This document shows positions 8,341 through 17,116 of a stretch of 64,000 bases of DNA, piece by piece. The position numbers and the translations under genes were made by a program. The stretch is from NCBI GenBank assembly GCA_949296775.1, contig CASFQA010000001.1, forward strand, positions 62,001-126,000, given 5' to 3'. Position 1 is the stretch's first letter. The number at the start of each line of letters is the position of its first letter. The notes below the pieces were generated by a model. It was not told the origin of the DNA. It saw only the letters and a list, made by a program, of their open reading frames with translations, and made no database searches. Source of the DNA: an uncultured bacterium (lineage in GTDB: Bacteria; Bacillota_I; Bacilli_A; RFN20; CAG-826).

Positions 8341-9864
8341 ATGGAGCAGAACTCGGCCATCATCAGCCTGTCGCACGTCAACAAGGTCTTCGACGGAACG
8401 ACCGTCGTCGACGATTTCAATTTAGACGTCAAGCCAGGCGAATTCATCACCATCTTAGGCCCCTCGGGGTGCGGCAAGACCACGACGCTTAGGATGATCG
8501 CGGGATTCGAACTCCCAAGCGAGGGGAAAATCCTGCTTAACGGGGAGGACATATCTTACCTTCCTCCATATAAACGTCCGGTCAATACGGTGTTTCAGCA
8601 CTATGCCTTATTCGCCCATCTCGATGTCTACGACAACGTCGCCTTTGGGCTCAAGATGAAGAAGGTCCCAGTCGAGGTGAGCGATCGGAAAGGCAATAAG
8701 AAAATCAAGATGAAGCACCTCTCGATCAAGGAGATCGACGCCAAGGTCAGCAAAGCCTTATCCATCGTCGACCTCGATGAGATGGAAGACCGCGACGTCT
8801 CGACTTTATCCGGTGGGCAACAGCAACGGGTCGCCATCGCGCGGGCCATCGTCAACGAACCGAAGGTTTTGCTCCTCGATGAGCCCTTATCCGCCTTAGA
8901 CCATAAAATGCGGAAGGACATGCAGATCGAGCTCAAGCAGATGCATAAGAAGCTCGGCATCACTTTCTTCTACGTCACCCATGACCAGGAAGAGGCCCTT
9001 ACGATGTCGGACCGGATCGTGGTCATGAAAGACGGGGTCATCCAGCAAGTCGGGACCCCGGAGGAGATATACAACGAACCGATCAACGCCTTCGTCGCCG
9101 ACTTCATCGGGGAATCGAACATCTATAACGGCACCATGACCGGGAAGCGGAAAGTCCGCTTCATCGGGGCCAATTGGGATTGCGTCGACGACTTCCCCCT
9201 CAACGAGAAGGTCGATATCGTCGTCCGTCCGGAAGACGTCTTGATGGTCGAGCCGGAGAAAGGCAATACGGTCGGGGTCATCTCCAGCAAGATCTTCAAA
9301 GGCGTCCATTACGAATTCATCGTCAACGTCGGCAAAAACGAGGTCCTCTGCCGCGACACCCATGACCATGCGGTCGGGGCCAAAGTCGGGATCAACGTCG
9401 AGAAAGAGAACATCCAGATCATGCACAAGGAGCTCTCGGTCAACCAATACACCGACGCCTATATCAATTCCAGCGGCCAAGTGGTCATCGGCGAAGACCC
9501 CTTCGATTGCGATTTGACCAAGCTTTTGGCCGGCTCTCGCCTTGAAGAGGAGGGCGGCACCGTCTTAGTCGGGCCCGACGGGAAGCGGTATGAGCTCAAT
9601 GACGCCGAAGTGGTCGCGGAGATCGACCTCGACAAGATCGAGCTAAGCGACGACCTCTCGAAAGGGGAGGCCCAAGGCACCATCATCCAAAGCGTCTGGA
9701 TCGGCGACCATTACCAATACATCGTCCGGACCGACGACGAGGAGGATTACGTCGTCAACTCCCCCTTTACCTGGAACGAGAACGACATCGTCTCGGTCTT
9801 GGTCAAGAAGGAGGACATCAAGCTCCGGCTCAAATCCCCCCTCGAGGACTTGGTGAGGGAATAA
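8341..9864 (+). CDS. potA: Spermidine/putrescine ABC transporter, ATP-binding subunit (extended)
   Basis: 507-residue ATPase that powers polyamine import. Walker A GPSGCGKT (40-47), signature LSGGQ (156-160), Walker B VLLLDE (176-181) and H-loop His214 are all present. It is much longer than a usual PotA of about 370 residues. There is a short lysine-rich insert near 110-133, as in Mollicutes PotA. The C-terminus appears to hold two TOBE-like repeats: GVISSKIFKGVHYEFIV and GTIIQSVWIGDHYQYIV mark the start of each, separated by an acidic linker of about 100 residues. The start follows GGGAGGAAGG. It is the first gene of a tight potABCD operon (1 bp to potB). Confidence 0.95.
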   Translation: MEQNSAIISLSHVNKVFDGTTVVDDFNLDVKPGEFITILGPSGCGKTTTLRMIAGFELPSEGKILLNGEDISYLPPYKRPVNTVFQHYALFAHLDVYDNVAFGLKMKKVPVEVSDRKGNKKIKMKHLSIKEIDAKVSKALSIVDLDEMEDRDVSTLSGGQQQRVAIARAIVNEPKVLLLDEPLSALDHKMRKDMQIELKQMHKKLGITFFYVTHDQEEALTMSDRIVVMKDGVIQQVGTPEEIYNEPINAFVADFIGESNIYNGTMTGKRKVRFIGANWDCVDDFPLNEKVDIVVRPEDVLMVEPEKGNTVGVISSKIFKGVHYEFIVNVGKNEVLCRDTHDHAVGAKVGINVEKENIQIMHKELSVNQYTDAYINSSGQVVIGEDPFDCDLTKLLAGSRLEEEGGTVLVGPDGKRYELNDAEVVAEIDLDKIELSDDLSKGEAQGTIIQSVWIGDHYQYIVRTDDEEDYVVNSPFTWNENDIVSVLVKKEDIKLRLKSPLEDLVRE

Positions 9865-9865
9865 A

Positions 9866-10705
9866 ATGGCCAAGGCTTTGTCTAAGACCAAGCGGTTCTT
9901 CTCCTTCAAGCGGAAGTACCTCTGCATCCCTTATTCGGTCTTCCTTATCCTCTTCGTCATCGTCCCGATCTTCATCATCTTGGTCTATGCCTTCACCGGC
10001 TCGACCGAGGATGGGACCCTCTACTTCAGCTTCGATGCCTTAGCGAGTTTCTTCACCTCCCCGACGAAGATCAATATCCTAGTCGTCTCCTTATTCGTCG
10101 GGATGCTCAATACCATCATCTGCCTGCTCATCGGCTATCCGGTCGCTTATTTGCTGGCCAATAGCAAGGTCAACAAAAACAAGATATTGGTCTTGCTCTT
10201 CATCATGCCGATGTGGATCAACTTCGTCTTGCGGACCGGGGCGACCCGCGACGTCTTGTCCTGGATGGGGATCAATGGGGGCAACCATCCTTATCTAGCG
10301 ACCATGATCGGCATGGTCTATAACTATTTGCCTTTCACCATCTTGCCCTTATACACGACGATGATCAAGCTCGACAAGAGCCAGCTGGAGGCGGCTTCCG
10401 ACCTCGGGGCCAATCCGCTCAACGTCTTCCTGCACAGCACGTTGCCGCAGTCGCTGCCGGGCATCGTCTCGGCGGCCGAGATGGTGTTCATGCCGACTTT
10501 GTCGAGTTATGTCATCTCCGACACCTTATCGGAAGGGAAGATCACCTTATTCGGCAACATCATCTATCTGAACTTCAGCCAGTCGCAATGGAACGAAGGG
10601 TCGTTCATGGCCTTCGTCATGCTCATCCTCGTCGGCATCTCGATGCTGGTGAGCCGCCATTTCGACCGGGGTGAGCAAAGCGAAAGGAGGGGAACCTTAT
10701 GGTGA
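9866..10705 (+). CDS. potB: Spermidine/putrescine ABC transporter permease
   Basis: 279-residue inner-membrane permease with about six helices. The cytoplasmic EAA loop begins EAASDLGANPLNVF at residue 175 and docks on PotA. A positively charged N-terminus (KTKRFFSFKRK) precedes the first helix. Its end overlaps potC by 7 bp, which implies translational coupling. Together with PotC it forms the channel for polyamines delivered by PotD. Confidence 0.95.
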   Translation: MAKALSKTKRFFSFKRKYLCIPYSVFLILFVIVPIFIILVYAFTGSTEDGTLYFSFDALASFFTSPTKINILVVSLFVGMLNTIICLLIGYPVAYLLANSKVNKNKILVLLFIMPMWINFVLRTGATRDVLSWMGINGGNHPYLATMIGMVYNYLPFTILPLYTTMIKLDKSQLEAASDLGANPLNVFLHSTLPQSLPGIVSAAEMVFMPTLSSYVISDTLSEGKITLFGNIIYLNFSQSQWNEGSFMAFVMLILVGISMLVSRHFDRGEQSERRGTLW

Positions 10706-11580
10706 ACGACGCCATCGCGCGGAATAAGCGCAAAGACCTGGCCTACAAATCAATCGGCCTCTTCGTCATCTTCTTCATCCTCATCTTGATGTACGTCCCC
10801 ATCCTGGTGTTGATCGCCTATTCTTTCACCTCGGCCACCAACGTCGGGACCTGGACCGGCTTCTCCTTCGATCTATACGGGGCGCTTTTCCAAGACGAGG
10901 AGATCATGACCGCCTTAGGCAACACCATCATCTTGGCTTTGTCCTCCTCGGCTATCTCGGTGGTGCTTGGCACCTGCGGGGCCATCGGGACCTTCTATTC
11001 CTCGAAAAGAGCCCGGGCCGGCATCGAGATCGTGACCCAGATCCCGGTCGTCAACGCCGAGATCGTCATCGCCATGTCGCTGACGGTCATGTTCGTCTTC
11101 TGCGGGACCTACCTCTTCATGGGGGCCAACATCTTCTCCTTCTGGACCCTGCTCATCGGCCACGTCATCCTTTCGCTGCCTTTCGTCTATCTCTCGGTCA
11201 AGCCCAAGCTATTGCAGATGGACCCCCATATATATGAGGCGGCCCTCGACTTAGGCTGCTCGCAGGGAAAAGCGGTCTTCAAGGCGGTTCTGCCGGAGAT
11301 CATGCCGGGCATCGGGTCGGGGCTATTGCTCGCCATCACCTTATCGCTCGACGACTTCATCGTCACCGCCTTCACCCGGGGCGCGGGATTGCTCTCGGGC
11401 GAGAAGACCATCGACACCCTTTCGACCTTGGTTCAGGCCAAGATCAAGAAAGGGCCGGTCCCCCCGGAAATGCGGGCCTTGACCACCCTCATCTTCCTAC
11501 TGGTCTTCCTTATCGTCATCCTCATCACCGTCTATAACAACGTCAAAGCCCGGCGGAGCGTCAAAAAACGGAGGTATTAA
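10699..11580 (+). CDS. potC: Spermidine/putrescine ABC transporter permease
   Basis: 293-residue permease partner of PotB with about six helices. The EAA loop YEAALDLGCSQGKAVF starts at residue 179, and LSLDDFIVTAF is the usual PotC segment after it. The ATG lies inside the end of potB behind GGAGGGG. potD follows after 2 bp. The C-terminal tail is basic (KARRSVKKRRY). Confidence 0.95.
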   Translation: MVNDAIARNKRKDLAYKSIGLFVIFFILILMYVPILVLIAYSFTSATNVGTWTGFSFDLYGALFQDEEIMTALGNTIILALSSSAISVVLGTCGAIGTFYSSKRARAGIEIVTQIPVVNAEIVIAMSLTVMFVFCGTYLFMGANIFSFWTLLIGHVILSLPFVYLSVKPKLLQMDPHIYEAALDLGCSQGKAVFKAVLPEIMPGIGSGLLLAITLSLDDFIVTAFTRGAGLLSGEKTIDTLSTLVQAKIKKGPVPPEMRALTTLIFLLVFLIVILITVYNNVKARRSVKKRRY

Positions 11581-11582
11581 AG

Positions 11583-13490
11583 ATGAAAGCGAATAAGTTA
11601 TCCGCTTTTTGCGGCCTTCTTCTCCTTCTTTCCCCCTCTTTGGCGAGCTGCGGCGGGGCCGGGGACGGCTCCGCGATCGACCTCCGGGTGTATAACTGGG
11701 AGGACTATATCGGGGAATACGAGCTCGAGGCTGATTTCGATGGCGATGGGGAATACGAGACCTATCCCGACGTCATCTCGGCTTTCGAGGCTTTCGAATG
11801 GATCGTCAACGGGAAGAAAGTCAACGTCATCTACGACACCTTCGACACCAACGAGACCATGCTTTCCTCCCTCAAGACCGGGAAATCGACCTACGACCTC
11901 ATCTGCCCCTCGGATTACGCCATCCAGAAGATGATGAGCCAGGGGATGCTCGTCCCCTTCGAGGAGGGTTCGACCCCCAATTACGACGCCTCGGTCTCCC
12001 GTTACCTTTCCGGCCAGCTCGACTACATCAAAGCCGACGATGGGACCGGGAAGGAAGCCTCCTTGTCCGAGTATTCCCGCGGCTACATGTGGGGGACGCT
12101 TGGCATCCTCTACAATCCCGGTCAGGTGAGCGAGCAGACCGGGATAGCCGAGGACACGGTCAAGTTCGACATGGCCGACTGGGGCTCGCTTTGGGATGAG
12201 AAATACCACGGCCAGATGTCGATCAAGGACTCGATGCGCGACACCTATTCGGTCGGGATCATGAAGCTATTCGACGAGGAGGTGAAAAACGCCATCCTCG
12301 ACTCCGGCTATTACGATTCGAACCTCGACCTGCTCGAGGGAGTCGACATCAATTCGGTCATCCGCGACATCACCAACGATTCCCTCTACCTCGAGATGGA
12401 CCGGGTGTTCAATCTCTCCGACGAGGCGACCGTCGAGGCGGTCGAGGACGTCTTGCTCGAGCTTAAGAGCAACGTCTTCGGCTTTGAGGTCGACTCGGGG
12501 AAGGACGACATCGTCAAAGGGCTGATCGGGATGAACCTCGCCTGGAGCGGAGACGCCGTCTATTCGATGGACCGGGGGGAGAACGAGGCCGAGGAGACCA
12601 TCTACTACTCGGTCCCGAAAACCGGCGGCAACATCTGGTTCGACGGCTGGGTCATGCCCAAATCCGACTCCTTGCACCAGGAAGAGGCGCAGGAATTCGT
12701 CGATTTCCTCTCCCGCCCCGACATCGCGACCATGAACATGGACACCATCGGCTATACCTCCTTCATCGCCGGGCAGGACGTCCTCGACCTGATCCGGAAC
12801 TGGTACGACCCGAGGACCTACGCCATGTACGTCTACCACGACGCCACTTTAGACGGGGATTCCTGGGAAGATAGCGATTTCCTCTACGACGAGGAAGGCG
12901 AATTGGTGTATCAAGACGGCTCGGGGATGGTCGACGGGGACGATTACGGCCCCTTCGACATGACCGGCTCGACCTACGATTACGCCGTCGTCGACGGGGA
13001 GAGGATGTCCTGGGCCGACTACCAAGCCCTCTACAACGAGGAAGTGGCCGAATCCGAGGAGGATATGCTTTCTTGGGACACGGTCGATTTGACCTACATG
13101 TTCGAGGGGACGATCGAGACCGAGGGGTACGACTTGACCTCCTCGATCCCCGATATGAACCCTTATATCTTCTATACCGACGAGCTTGAGGAGATATCCT
13201 CGCCATATGGGGGGGAGGAGAGCGTGCTTGCCGGGCGGCAATTCTACGCCCAATACCCGCCCAACTACTTGATCCCGAAGCTCGCGGCCATGAAGGACTA
13301 CGGGGACAACAACCGGTTCGTCTTGTCGATGTGGGAAAACGTCAAAGGCAATAACCTTCCCATCTGGGGCGTGGTGGTGTTCGCCTGCATTCTAGGCGCG
13401 GTCATCGTCTTCGCCGGGGCTGGCCTCGTCACTAAGCTGCGATACCGCAAACTCCGGATCGAAAGGCGGAAAGCCGCCCGCAAACAATAG
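11583..13490 (+). CDS. potD: Spermidine/putrescine-binding lipoprotein, extended, with C-terminal membrane helix
   Basis: 635-residue solute-binding lipoprotein. The signal peptide ends in lipobox LASC (Cys23). The mature start LRVYNWEDYIGE is typical of PotD, as are TYDLICPSDYAIQKM and GNIWFDGWVMPK further on. It is almost twice the usual size of about 350 residues. There is an acidic, Tyr-rich insert or extra region (about 400-580) and a terminal membrane helix (IWGVVVFACILGAVIVFAGAG) with a basic tail. The protein would thus be anchored at both ends, by lipid and by helix. It is the last gene of potABCD. Confidence 0.92.
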   Translation: MKANKLSAFCGLLLLLSPSLASCGGAGDGSAIDLRVYNWEDYIGEYELEADFDGDGEYETYPDVISAFEAFEWIVNGKKVNVIYDTFDTNETMLSSLKTGKSTYDLICPSDYAIQKMMSQGMLVPFEEGSTPNYDASVSRYLSGQLDYIKADDGTGKEASLSEYSRGYMWGTLGILYNPGQVSEQTGIAEDTVKFDMADWGSLWDEKYHGQMSIKDSMRDTYSVGIMKLFDEEVKNAILDSGYYDSNLDLLEGVDINSVIRDITNDSLYLEMDRVFNLSDEATVEAVEDVLLELKSNVFGFEVDSGKDDIVKGLIGMNLAWSGDAVYSMDRGENEAEETIYYSVPKTGGNIWFDGWVMPKSDSLHQEEAQEFVDFLSRPDIATMNMDTIGYTSFIAGQDVLDLIRNWYDPRTYAMYVYHDATLDGDSWEDSDFLYDEEGELVYQDGSGMVDGDDYGPFDMTGSTYDYAVVDGERMSWADYQALYNEEVAESEEDMLSWDTVDLTYMFEGTIETEGYDLTSSIPDMNPYIFYTDELEEISSPYGGEESVLAGRQFYAQYPPNYLIPKLAAMKDYGDNNRFVLSMWENVKGNNLPIWGVVVFACILGAVIVFAGAGLVTKLRYRKLRIERRKAARKQ

Positions 13491-13510
13491 GCTAACCGCC
13501 TGATTTGTAT

Positions 13511-13526
13511 TAGAATTGGCCCGTTA
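13511..13526 (+). promoter_or_regulatory. -10 box next to the uppP start (leaderless candidate)
   Basis: TAGAAT (13511-13516) lies exactly 9 nt before ATG 13526. No Shine-Dalgarno is visible and no clear -35 was found. Confidence 0.4.
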
Positions 13527-14482
13527 TGGTGTATTTGGTTTTGATCGCCATCGCCTTAGCCTTCGGCTTGGTCGAGGGTATCAGCGAATGGCTCCCGATC
13601 TCCTCGACGGGCCATATGATTTTGCTGGAAGGCTTTTTCCAAGCCGCCGATTACGATATCCCGGAGAAACTCGGCTTCAGCCACGGGGCCGAGTTTTTCT
13701 CGATGTTCTTAGTCGTTATCCAGCTCGGGGCGATTTTGGCGGTCGTGGTGTATTTTTGGAACTCGCTTTGGCCCTGGAGCAAAAAGAAGCTGAATGAGGA
13801 TGAGGCCGAATTCGTCGCCAAAGGGTATCGCGAGGATGTCATCCAGGCGAGCAAAAGGCGGAAGATATACCAAACCTGGGGCAAAACCATCGTCGGGGTC
13901 TTGCCGGCGGCCGTGGTCGGCCTCGTCTTCGAATTCGCTGGATTGGACGCGAAAATGGAGAATTGGGTCACCGTCTCCGTTACCCTTATCGTCTATGGCG
14001 TCCTCTTCATTTTGCTCGAGCATTTCCTCAAAGGCAAAAAGGACTTCGCCCGGGTCCAATCGGTCGATGACCTAAGCTATAAAACCGCCTTCTACATCGG
14101 CTGCTTCCAGATCCTGGCCTTGATCCCGGGGACCAGCCGTTCCGGGGTGACGATCCTCGGGGCCTTGCTATTAGGCTGCAGCCGGAGCGCCGCCGCCGAG
14201 TTCTCTTTCTTCCTGTCCATCCCCGTCATGGTCGGGGCCAGCGGGTTGAAGCTCGTTTCCTTCTTTGTGGATTCCGGGATGCCGAACCTCAATGAGTGGC
14301 TGTTCCTGCTTATCGGGATGGTTTCGGCCTTCCTTATCTCCTTATTGGCGGTCAAGTGGCTGATGGGGTTCGTCAAGAAACACACCTTCACTTTGTTCGG
14401 CTATTACCGGATCGCCTTGGGCCTAATCGTCATCGCCTTCTTCGCCACCATGGTCGGCTTAGGCCGCATGAGCGCCTTCTAA
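13526..14482 (+). CDS. uppP: Undecaprenyl-diphosphatase (UppP/BacA)
   Basis: 318-residue integral membrane phosphatase. It dephosphorylates undecaprenyl pyrophosphate on the outer face of the membrane so that the lipid carrier is recycled for peptidoglycan synthesis. The two signature motifs are present: EGISEWLPISSTGH near the N-terminus and PGTSRSGVTI around residue 200. About eight membrane segments. A charged loop at 80-115 is slightly longer than usual. Its presence implies a walled cell. The start lacks a ribosome site but has a -10 box 9 nt upstream. Confidence 0.96.
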   Translation: MVYLVLIAIALAFGLVEGISEWLPISSTGHMILLEGFFQAADYDIPEKLGFSHGAEFFSMFLVVIQLGAILAVVVYFWNSLWPWSKKKLNEDEAEFVAKGYREDVIQASKRRKIYQTWGKTIVGVLPAAVVGLVFEFAGLDAKMENWVTVSVTLIVYGVLFILLEHFLKGKKDFARVQSVDDLSYKTAFYIGCFQILALIPGTSRSGVTILGALLLGCSRSAAAEFSFFLSIPVMVGASGLKLVSFFVDSGMPNLNEWLFLLIGMVSAFLISLLAVKWLMGFVKKHTFTLFGYYRIALGLIVIAFFATMVGLGRMSAF

Positions 14483-14521
14483 CCGCTTCAAACTCCCTCT
14501 TTCCTAGTGGGTCAGTTATGC

Positions 14522-14527
14522 TATAAT
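14522..14527 (+). promoter_or_regulatory. Extended -10 of tRNA-Cys
   Basis: TGCTATAAT, with the TATAAT at 14522-14527, 9 nt upstream of the mature tRNA. The -35 is weak. Confidence 0.6.
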
Positions 14528-14536
14528 TCGTCCGCT

Positions 14537-14610
14537 GCATCCATAGCCAAGTGGTAAGGCAAGTGACTGCAACTCACTCACCGTCGGTTCAAATCCGGCT
14601 GGATGCTCCA
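14537..14610 (+). tRNA. tRNA-Cys (GCA)
   Basis: 74-nt cloverleaf. Acceptor GCATCCA/TGGATGC, anticodon loop CTGCAAC giving anticodon GCA, T-arm GGTTCAAATC, discriminator T and encoded CCA. A U73 discriminator is typical of tRNA-Cys. Confidence 0.96.
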
Positions 14611-14624
14611 TCTTGAATTGCTTT

Positions 14625-14652
14625 AGCCGAGGTCATCTCGGCTATTTTATTT
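14625..14652 (+). terminator. Terminator of tRNA-Cys
   Basis: AGCCGAG/CTCGGCT around GTCAT, followed by ATTTTATTT. Confidence 0.7.
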
Positions 14653-14778
14653 AGTTGGTCGGAATGCCATCACCAATAACCTTAGAATGCCATCTTCCGA
14701 TTACATAAAAGCTTTATACGAAGATTGCCAAGGTCTTGCGAAACTATTATGAGGCTATTGCGAAATGGACTTTGCCTA

Positions 14779-14807
14779 TTGATAGGCGACGCAAAAGGGC
14801 ATATATT
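14779..14807 (+). promoter_or_regulatory. Promoter of tRNA-Arg(ACG)
   Basis: -35 TTGATA (14779-14784), 17-bp spacer, -10 TATATT (14802-14807); the tRNA starts 24 nt later. Confidence 0.7.
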
Positions 14808-14830
14808 AGCAAGGCCGTGAAAGCGGCGCT

Positions 14831-14907
14831 GCGCCCGTAGCTCAACTGGATAGAGTACCAGACTACGAATCTGGGGGTTGTGGGTTCGAGTCCCCCCGGG
14901 CGCGCCA
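14831..14907 (+). tRNA. tRNA-Arg (ACG)
   Basis: 77-nt cloverleaf. Acceptor GCGCCCG/CGGGCGC, anticodon loop CTACGAA, T-arm GGGTTCGAGTCCC, discriminator G and encoded CCA. The last 9 nt are repeated at 16926 as one end of an attachment-like direct repeat, so this gene is the apparent integration target of the adjacent islet. Confidence 0.97.
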
Positions 14908-14946
14908 ATAACCAAATTCCCTCGATTAGTTCGAGGGTTTTTGTTT
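14899..14946. repeat. attL-like 48-bp direct repeat (tRNA-Arg 3' end plus terminator)
   Basis: Perfect 48-bp match to 16926-16973. It starts with the last nine nt of tRNA-Arg (GGCGCGCCA) and includes a CCCTCGA/TCGAGGG terminator hairpin with a T tail. Confidence 0.9.
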
Positions 14947-15017
14947 GAAAGAAGGAAATTCTGGAGGACCTTCTTTTCCATTGATGTTATTGAGCGGCAC
15001 GTTGTAATTTGATTTTA

Positions 15018-16520
15018 ATGCCAAGGACGGACAAAGACCATCCATTAATCGACCGCGAGAGTATTACCGCAAAAGAAGAAGAGGCGCCTAACGGTGCTAT
15101 GACGGCCTTGAAATACTTAAATGATTTGGGCTGCCAACTGTTCGTCTCTGGTAAATCCATCCAGGAGATATCCAAGTACCATGACAAGCGAATCGCCAAC
15201 GCCACGATCAATAAGGTATCAGCTTCGTATAACGAACTTATCGGAAGTGAAATTGCCGACGACGCTTTGTTTCGCAAAGCCTTAGAAGGTTATCGAAAAG
15301 ACGATAACGGCGAAGTCGACGATTACTTGCTTTGGCAATTGTATACGGATCGTGTCGATTTCCTGTTTACCAATGATAACGGTTTGTTTAGAAAGGCGGA
15401 AGCTTTGTTCTTGTCGCCTCGAGTTTTGACGACACCCTCCATAATGAGCCAAATAGAGGCGAGCTTGTCGCGCTTCCCTCAATACAAAGCTTCGTTCATA
15501 CGGTTGTTGAGATTCAGGGACGTCAATATATCGGATGTTTTCTTTGACTCGCTTAAAGAGGATTATCCGGGGTTTGAAGCTTGGTTTCGAAAGAAATCTT
15601 CCGAACCTTGCTACGTCTATGAAAAGGAGGATGGAATAAAAGGGTTCTTATACATCAAAGAGGAAAGCGAGTCTGAATCATACGAGGACTTCGAAAAGCC
15701 GTTTATAGGAAAGAAGAAGCGCTTAAAAGTCGGAACTTTCAAAATATGCTCGACCGGGGTTCGCTTAGGGGAGAGGTTTATCCAAATAATTATAGGGTCC
15801 GCGTTGGCCAGGGGCATCGATCAGATTTATGTGACGCTTTTCGAAGACAAGCGGCAGGACGTCGTTGCCCTGAAGAATCTTTTGCTGAAGTGGGGCTTCG
15901 ATGCCTATACTCACAAAAAGAGCAATGGAGAACTGGTGCTGGTCAAGGATATCTCACTTTATAGGCATGAGCTGGACACGAACAAGAACTATCCTTTGTG
16001 CCGTGACGACCCTGATTATTATTTCCTGCCAATTTTGTTTGGTTATCACGATCGATTGTTCCCCGATCTACGCGTAAAGGGGGAGAGCGGTTCCGAACAG
16101 GAACTGGCATGTCACAACGCTTTGGAGAAAATTTACATTACTAAGCATCGTGGGAGCGCAAACCCCGGTGACGTTTTGCTTATATATAGGATGGGGGAGA
16201 GAAATAAGAAATACACGTCTTGCGTCACCGGCATCGCGATTTTAAAGCAAATCAAAACATATGAGAGCAAAGGCGAACTTATCCAGGCATGCAAAAACAT
16301 AACCGTTTTCGATAGCGAGGAAATCGGGGACTTGTACGAAAAAGGATACAGGACGGCCGTCTCCCTTATTTATATCCGGCCGCTTAAGCACAAAGTTATC
16401 CTGGATACCTTGTATAGACAAGGCATAATCGATCATGGCAAAGGGCCAAGGGTTCTGGAGCCCATAACAAAAATGTGCTTTGATAAGATTATCGATTTAT
16501 CGGAAGCGGATAAGCAATAA
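15018..16520 (+). CDS. PIN-GNAT-PUA-like (EVE/ASCH-type) fusion protein
   Basis: About 500 residues in three parts. At 1-135 is a PIN-like nuclease fold: an early Asp in HPLIDRESI, then VDDYLLW and TNDNGLFRKAEAL carrying the later acidic residues. Around 190-310 is a GNAT acetyltransferase-like region (KVGTFKICSTGVRLGERFIQI, then GIDQIYVTLFE). The C-terminal 340-495 looks like a PUA/EVE-ASCH fold (NPGDVLLIYRMG...SCVTGIAIL). ATG 15018 is preferred; TTG 15009 is in frame, and neither has a good ribosome site. It is followed 17 bp later by an ASCH gene. The architecture recurs in bacteria as an annotated but uncharacterised GNAT-family protein. A toxin, RNA-modification or defence role is inference. 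Confidence 0.8.
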   Translation: MPRTDKDHPLIDRESITAKEEEAPNGAMTALKYLNDLGCQLFVSGKSIQEISKYHDKRIANATINKVSASYNELIGSEIADDALFRKALEGYRKDDNGEVDDYLLWQLYTDRVDFLFTNDNGLFRKAEALFLSPRVLTTPSIMSQIEASLSRFPQYKASFIRLLRFRDVNISDVFFDSLKEDYPGFEAWFRKKSSEPCYVYEKEDGIKGFLYIKEESESESYEDFEKPFIGKKKRLKVGTFKICSTGVRLGERFIQIIIGSALARGIDQIYVTLFEDKRQDVVALKNLLLKWGFDAYTHKKSNGELVLVKDISLYRHELDTNKNYPLCRDDPDYYFLPILFGYHDRLFPDLRVKGESGSEQELACHNALEKIYITKHRGSANPGDVLLIYRMGERNKKYTSCVTGIAILKQIKTYESKGELIQACKNITVFDSEEIGDLYEKGYRTAVSLIYIRPLKHKVILDTLYRQGIIDHGKGPRVLEPITKMCFDKIIDLSEADKQ

Positions 16521-16537
16521 TTGGGAGGCAACAGTCT

Positions 16538-16909
16538 ATGAGAAAGATAATCATTAGTATAAATCCGAAATATGTGGAAAACATCCTCAGCGGCGTCAAA
16601 CGTTTCGAGTACCGCACCAAGGTTTCAAAGGATGACGTAAATTCATTGCTTATATACGAGACTTACCCGGTCAAGAAGATCGTCGCTGAAGCGGAAGTCA
16701 TCGGCATTGTTTCGATGCCGCCCAAAGACCTTTGGGAGGCTACGAATCAATACGGCGGAATATCGCGTGAGGAGTTCGATCGGTATTTCGATGGACGCGA
16801 AATAGCGTATGCCTATAGGCTTGGGAAGATAACAAAGTTCGATACGCCCATTTCCATAACGGATTTTGGGTTTCGCACGGCGCCCCAAAGCTTCGTCTAC
16901 GTCAGGTAG
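16538..16909 (+). CDS. ASCH domain protein
   Basis: 123-residue ASCH (PUA-like) domain protein. It opens IIISINPKYVENILSGVKRFEYR, the usual ASCH strand with the Gly-x-Lys region, and continues with KIVAEAEVIGIV and YRLGKITKF. ASCH folds bind RNA or modified nucleotides. It starts after GGGAGG and lies 17 bp downstream of the PIN-GNAT gene, inside the same repeat-bounded islet. The two are probably one functional module, perhaps an effector and its modulator. Confidence 0.85.
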   Translation: MRKIIISINPKYVENILSGVKRFEYRTKVSKDDVNSLLIYETYPVKKIVAEAEVIGIVSMPPKDLWEATNQYGGISREEFDRYFDGREIAYAYRLGKITKFDTPISITDFGFRTAPQSFVYVR

Positions 16910-16925
16910 TGCCGCGGTGCCAATC

Positions 16926-16973
16926 GGCGCGCCAATAACCAAATTCCCTCGATTAGTTCGAGGGTTTTTGTTT
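16926..16973. repeat. attR-like 48-bp direct repeat
   Basis: Perfect copy of 14899-14946, containing the tRNA-Arg 3' nonamer and the terminator hairpin but no complete tRNA. Confidence 0.9.
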
Positions 16974-17078
16974 AGATGAATCGCATAGAGGAAACAAGCT
17001 ATTATTTGTCGAGGGTCTATTTGCTGTTGGAGAAATTGGGCCCGAGATTCGGGGTTAGCGAAGTTATGGATCGGGATA

Positions 17079-17107
17079 TTGAAATATCTTTAGCCCGCGT
17101 GGATAAT
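17079..17107 (+). promoter_or_regulatory. Promoter of tRNA-Pro
   Basis: -35 TTGAAA (17079-17084), 17-bp spacer, -10 GATAAT (17102-17107). Confidence 0.7.
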
Positions 17108-17116
17108 AAGCGCGCT

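Larger units (their letters stand above)
14908..16973. mobile_element. Integrated islet of about 2.0 kb at tRNA-Arg with a two-gene cargo
   Basis: Perfect 48-bp direct repeats bracket 2,027 bp with only two genes: a PIN-GNAT-PUA-like protein and an ASCH protein. The left repeat overlaps the tRNA-Arg 3' end, the classic tyrosine-recombinase attachment arrangement. No integrase is seen between the repeats. The islet was therefore mobilised in trans, or the integrase gene has been lost. Confidence 0.7.

Noticed and set aside
14682-14981. 99-codon minus-strand frame across tRNA-Arg containing GTRTHNPQIRSL
   Set aside because: This is the well-known spurious translation of the antisense strand of a tRNA gene.
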